From Duganella sp. CF402 (GTDB lineage Bacteria > Pseudomonadota > Gammaproteobacteria > Burkholderiales > Burkholderiaceae_D), in contig NZ_FOBG01000004.1 in the NCBI RefSeq assembly GCF_900109645.1, positions 248,001 to 312,000 on the forward strand: a stretch of 64,000 nucleotides of DNA, in the 5' to 3' direction. The notes beneath the pieces are model-generated. The model was not told the origin of the DNA and searched no databases. It saw nothing but the letters and a program-made list of their open reading frames with translations. Below are positions 61,501 to 64,000 of the stretch, in pieces. The translations under genes and the position numbers were made by a program. Within the stretch, counting starts at the first letter, position 1; the number at the start of each line of letters is the position of its first letter.

Positions 61501-62111
61501 GCGCCTCGACCGTCCCCTGCGAAGCGATTGCCGGCCATCCTGACTTCCGCCGGCTGGACAGCATTGCAGGCATCGCGGTCGATCTGCGCTATGCCACGGC
61601 CGATAACTTCGTCGGCCGCGATCTCTACTCGCCGCTGGACTGCCGCTGGCTGCACAAGGACGCTGCCGCCGCGCTGGAAGGCGCAGTCGCATGGCTGGCC
61701 GCCCGCAAGCCCGAATACAAGCTGCTGGTGCTGGATGCCCTGCGCCCCCAGCGCGTGCAGGAACAACTATGGGCCGCCCTGCAAGGCACCAAGCTGCTGA
61801 CCTACATCGCCGATCCAGCGCGCGGCTCGATCCACTCCTTCGGCATGGCGCTCGACCTCACCCTGCTGGACGCGCAAGGCCGTGAGCTCGACATGGGCAC
61901 CGGCTTCGATGACCTGAGCGAACGCTCGCATCCCGCGCTGGAAGAGGGTTTGCTGGCGGCTGGCCAGCTCAGCGAACAACACATCGAAAACCGCCTCTGG
62001 CTGCGCAACGCCATGCTGCACAACGGCTGGCAAGGCATCAACACCGAATGGTGGCACTTCGATTGCGGCGACCGCCAGCACGTACGCCAGCACTACACCC
62101 GCGTGCTTTAA
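61497..62111 (+). CDS. ddpX: D-alanyl-D-alanine dipeptidase (VanX/DdpX family)
   Basis: 204 residues. The zinc site is H113 and D120 in SIHSFGMALDLTL plus the His in EWWHFDCGD; the catalytic Glu precedes the WWH. It splits D-Ala-D-Ala freed from the cell wall so the alanine can be reused. No vanA/vanH genes are nearby, so this is catabolic rather than glycopeptide resistance. The start overlaps the amidase stop (ATGA). The stop shares TTAA with the beta-lactamase stop. Confidence 0.94.
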   Translation: MSASTVPCEAIAGHPDFRRLDSIAGIAVDLRYATADNFVGRDLYSPLDCRWLHKDAAAALEGAVAWLAARKPEYKLLVLDALRPQRVQEQLWAALQGTKLLTYIADPARGSIHSFGMALDLTLLDAQGRELDMGTGFDDLSERSHPALEEGLLAAGQLSEQHIENRLWLRNAMLHNGWQGINTEWWHFDCGDRQHVRQHYTRVL

Positions 62112-63211
62112 TTTTCCAGTTGCGTCAGGATTGCGTGAGCAGCCTTTACACGAGCTGGAATCGGGTAGCTTTTATTCGCCAGAATCACGATGCCGATTTT
62201 CTTCTCCGGCACAAACAGCACATACGCACCGAAGCCGCGCGTCGAGCCGGTCTTGTCGTACAAACCGGATTCCGGCTGCGGCGCGATGCGCTTGGTGGCG
62301 TTAGCCTTGGAGAGCATATCGACCGAATTCCCCGCCAGCAGATTGTCCAACGAGGCAGGATACGCAAACTGCTCCCAGCCAAGACCCTGCGTCATCACGC
62401 CGGTACGGAAGTAGCCGATGTGCGTACTGGCGATGGCCGGCAGTTTGGTCGGCGCGATGTTGGCCTGCACGTAGCGAATCATGTCGGCGCTGGTGGAGCG
62501 CACGCCGTAGGTCTCCTCCGAGAACAGGTCGGGACGCATGCGCACCGGCTTGTCCTTGTCGTAGCCCCAGGCGTAGTTCGGCATCGCGCTATCGGGCACC
62601 TTGATGTAGGTGTTGGTGAGGCCCAGCGGCGCGAACACGCGCTGCTGCATGGCGTCGGCAAAATCCTCTTTCAACGCCAGCGCGGTGAGATGGCCGAACA
62701 GCCCGAGACTAGGATTTGAATACTCACGTATCTTCCCCGGTTTGGCTTTCGGCTTCCAGTTACGGAAGTAGGCCAGCATGCTGGCTTCATCGTTGGTGAC
62801 AGCATCCGGAAATTGCTGCGGGAAGCCACCGGCGCTGTAAGTAGCGAAGTTGAGCACCGTGGCCTTGTCGACGGCACGGCCCTTCAGCTGCGGCATATAG
62901 CGGCTGGGATGATCGTCCAGCGACAGCTTGCCTTCCGCCACCGCAATCGCCGCCAGTGTGGCGGTGAAGGTCTTGCTGATCGAACCCAGTTCGAACAGCG
63001 TATTCTCGCTGACCGGCGTGTTGCTCTCCTTCGACGCGAGGCCGTAGTTGTAGAAACTGGTCTTGCCGTTCACCGTGACGGCGACAGCAACACCGGGAAC
63101 ATCGTATTCCGCCATCACCGGCTGGATGGCTTGGTCGACAGCGCCGCGCAAATCGGCGGCGTGTGCGGAAAGGCAGAAGCTAACTGCAAGTGCAAGGGTA
63201 AGACGTTTCAA
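62108..63211 (-). CDS. ampC: Class C (AmpC-type) beta-lactamase
   Basis: 367 residues from a TTG with AAGGA upstream. Signal peptide MKRLTLALAVSFCLSAHA. The three active-site elements are S77-I-S-K80, Y164-S-N166 and K320-T-G-S, the class C set. WGYDKDKPVRM and LGWEQFAYP are also conserved. It is expected to hydrolyse cephalosporins in the periplasm. No ampR is adjacent. Its end touches the muropeptide-salvage operon, and an aldo/keto reductase gene ends 8 bases upstream on the same strand, so both may be transcribed together. Confidence 0.93.
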   Translation of the reverse strand: MKRLTLALAVSFCLSAHAADLRGAVDQAIQPVMAEYDVPGVAVAVTVNGKTSFYNYGLASKESNTPVSENTLFELGSISKTFTATLAAIAVAEGKLSLDDHPSRYMPQLKGRAVDKATVLNFATYSAGGFPQQFPDAVTNDEASMLAYFRNWKPKAKPGKIREYSNPSLGLFGHLTALALKEDFADAMQQRVFAPLGLTNTYIKVPDSAMPNYAWGYDKDKPVRMRPDLFSEETYGVRSTSADMIRYVQANIAPTKLPAIASTHIGYFRTGVMTQGLGWEQFAYPASLDNLLAGNSVDMLSKANATKRIAPQPESGLYDKTGSTRGFGAYVLFVPEKKIGIVILANKSYPIPARVKAAHAILTQLEN

Positions 63212-63219
63212 TGTAATCC

Positions 63220-64000
63220 TTATCGGTCGACGGTGGCCATGCGTTCGGCGCTGTAGCGCGGGCCGGCCACCTGTTGTAATGCGGCTTCCAGCGCGGCCAT
63301 GTCGGCGGCGCTGAGTTGAATGTCGGCGGCCGCCGCATTCTGTTCGAGATTGCTGCGGCGGCGCGTGCCGGGAATCGGCACGATATCGTCGCCCTGCTGC
63401 ATCACCCACGCCAGCGCGATCTGGCCGGGCGCCACGCCGCGTGCGGCGGCGAGATCGCGCACCGCTTGCGCCGCCTGCATATTGGCGTCGAAGTTCGCGC
63501 CCTGCATGCGTGGGTCGAGATGGCGGAAATCGGTCGGCGGATATTCTTCCGCGCGTTTCGCGGTGCCGGCCAAAAAGCCGCGTCCCAATGGGCTGAATGG
63601 CACCAGGCCGATGCCCAGCTCACGCAGCACAGGAATGATGTCATCTTCCAGATTGCGCTCCCACAGCGAGTACTCGCTCTGCAAAGCACTGATCGGATGC
63701 ACCGCATGCGCACGGCGGATATTGGCGACACCGGCCTCGGACAAGCCGAGATAGCGTACCTTCCCCTCGCGCACCAGATCGGCCATCACGCCCACCACGT
63801 CCTCGATCGGCACTTGCGGATCGATGCGGTGTTGATACAGCAGATCGATGTAATCGGTATCGAGACGGCGCAGCGAGCCTTCCACCTTGGCGCGGATCTG
63901 TGCCGGGTCGCTGGTGACGCCGACATTGGCCCCATCGCGGATATCGAAGCCGAACTTGGTGGCGATGATCGCCTCACTGCGCCGCCCCTTGAACGCGCGG
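63220..64000 (-). CDS. Aldo/keto reductase (5' end beyond window edge)
   Basis: About 260 C-terminal residues are visible. GSLRRLDTDYIDLLYQHRIDPQVPIEDVVGVMADLVREGKVRYLGLSE, PFSPLGRGFLAG and IPIPGTRRRSNLEQN are the substrate-barrel and NADPH-binding blocks of the AKR family, close to the YajO/Tas-like group that reduces pyridoxal or aldehydes. The catalytic His lies in LLYQHRID. The visible frame is open. The substrate is unknown. Confidence 0.92.
   Translation of the reverse strand, partial: RAFKGRRSEAIIATKFGFDIRDGANVGVTSDPAQIRAKVEGSLRRLDTDYIDLLYQHRIDPQVPIEDVVGVMADLVREGKVRYLGLSEAGVANIRRAHAVHPISALQSEYSLWERNLEDDIIPVLRELGIGLVPFSPLGRGFLAGTAKRAEEYPPTDFRHLDPRMQGANFDANMQAAQAVRDLAAARGVAPGQIALAWVMQQGDDIVPIPGTRRRSNLEQNAAAADIQLSAADMAALEAALQQVAGPRYSAERMATVDR

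Noticed and set aside
61497..62111. VanX-like dipeptidase as a glycopeptide-resistance gene
   Set aside because: No vanH, vanA or VanRS-type genes are adjacent and the gene lies in a salvage operon.

Overview
The window reads as ordinary, gene-dense chromosome of a high-GC betaproteobacterium, most likely Oxalobacteraceae (Massilia / Duganella / Janthinobacterium group). This is inferred from gene content and order: a full cbb3 oxidase cluster with fnr and hemN, the rsmI-lpoA-yraN-diaA-dolP block, ybeD-lipB-lipA, and a leucine-catabolic (liu) operon that contains bioAFDB. There is no prophage, plasmid or CRISPR signal, and no gene-free stretch longer than about 300 bases.

Layout. 1-2479: a sensor kinase cut by the left edge and a secreted alpha/beta hydrolase. 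2666-4198: a DUF2892 membrane protein, an ECF-like sigma factor and fnr. 4195-15791 (minus strand): the microaerobic respiration block, transcribed as aer-like receptor, hemN, tauE-like, ccoI, ccoS, then ccoN-ccoO-ccoQ-ccoP-ccoG-ccoH. FNR boxes precede the receptor gene and ccoN, so Fnr encoded beside the cluster probably controls the oxidase, its copper and heme supply, and a redox-taxis receptor together. 15812-22452: DUF808, a LysE exporter, a FecR/DUF6600 protein, a CII-like regulator, and a three-gene DUF2491/PspA-like unit. 22522-27539: ybeD, LysR with a divergent GST, lipB-lipA, a 1-Cys peroxiredoxin and ung.

27515-34034: a DUF4331 / lipoprotein / TPR / HupE-like operon, a decayed TonB-dependent receptor, and a divergent ECF sigma/anti-sigma pair. 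34047-36889: thioesterase, exported truncated globin, DUF3034, cyanase, TlpA-like thioredoxin. 36886-41486: dolP, diaA, yraN, lpoA-like, rsmI and a small TonB-like protein. 41523-41684: tRNA-Pro(UGG) with a near-consensus promoter and a strong terminator. 41757-43780: a LytS/LytTR-type two-component pair.

43781-54506 (minus strand): mccB, enoyl-CoA hydratase, bioA, bioF, bioD, bioB, mccA, a GhrA-like reductase and HMG-CoA lyase. Leucine breakdown is thus placed in one transcription unit with synthesis of the biotin cofactor its carboxylase needs. 54524-54606 is an 83-base near-perfect palindrome. 55161-62111: a peptidoglycan-salvage operon (GntR regulator, murQ, ampG-like permease, GHL10 hydrolase, BadF-type sugar kinase, AmiD-like amidase, D-Ala-D-Ala dipeptidase), meeting a class C beta-lactamase and an aldo/keto reductase on the other strand.

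Two patterns cut across the window. All nine convergent gene pairs end within 3 bases of each other or overlap, and four of them share a TTAA or CTAG palindrome as both stop codons. Many same-strand neighbours are joined by ATGA start/stop overlaps. I saw no clearly unprecedented system. The least explained units are the DUF4331/HupE/sigma module with its broken receptor and the DUF2892-sigma pair.
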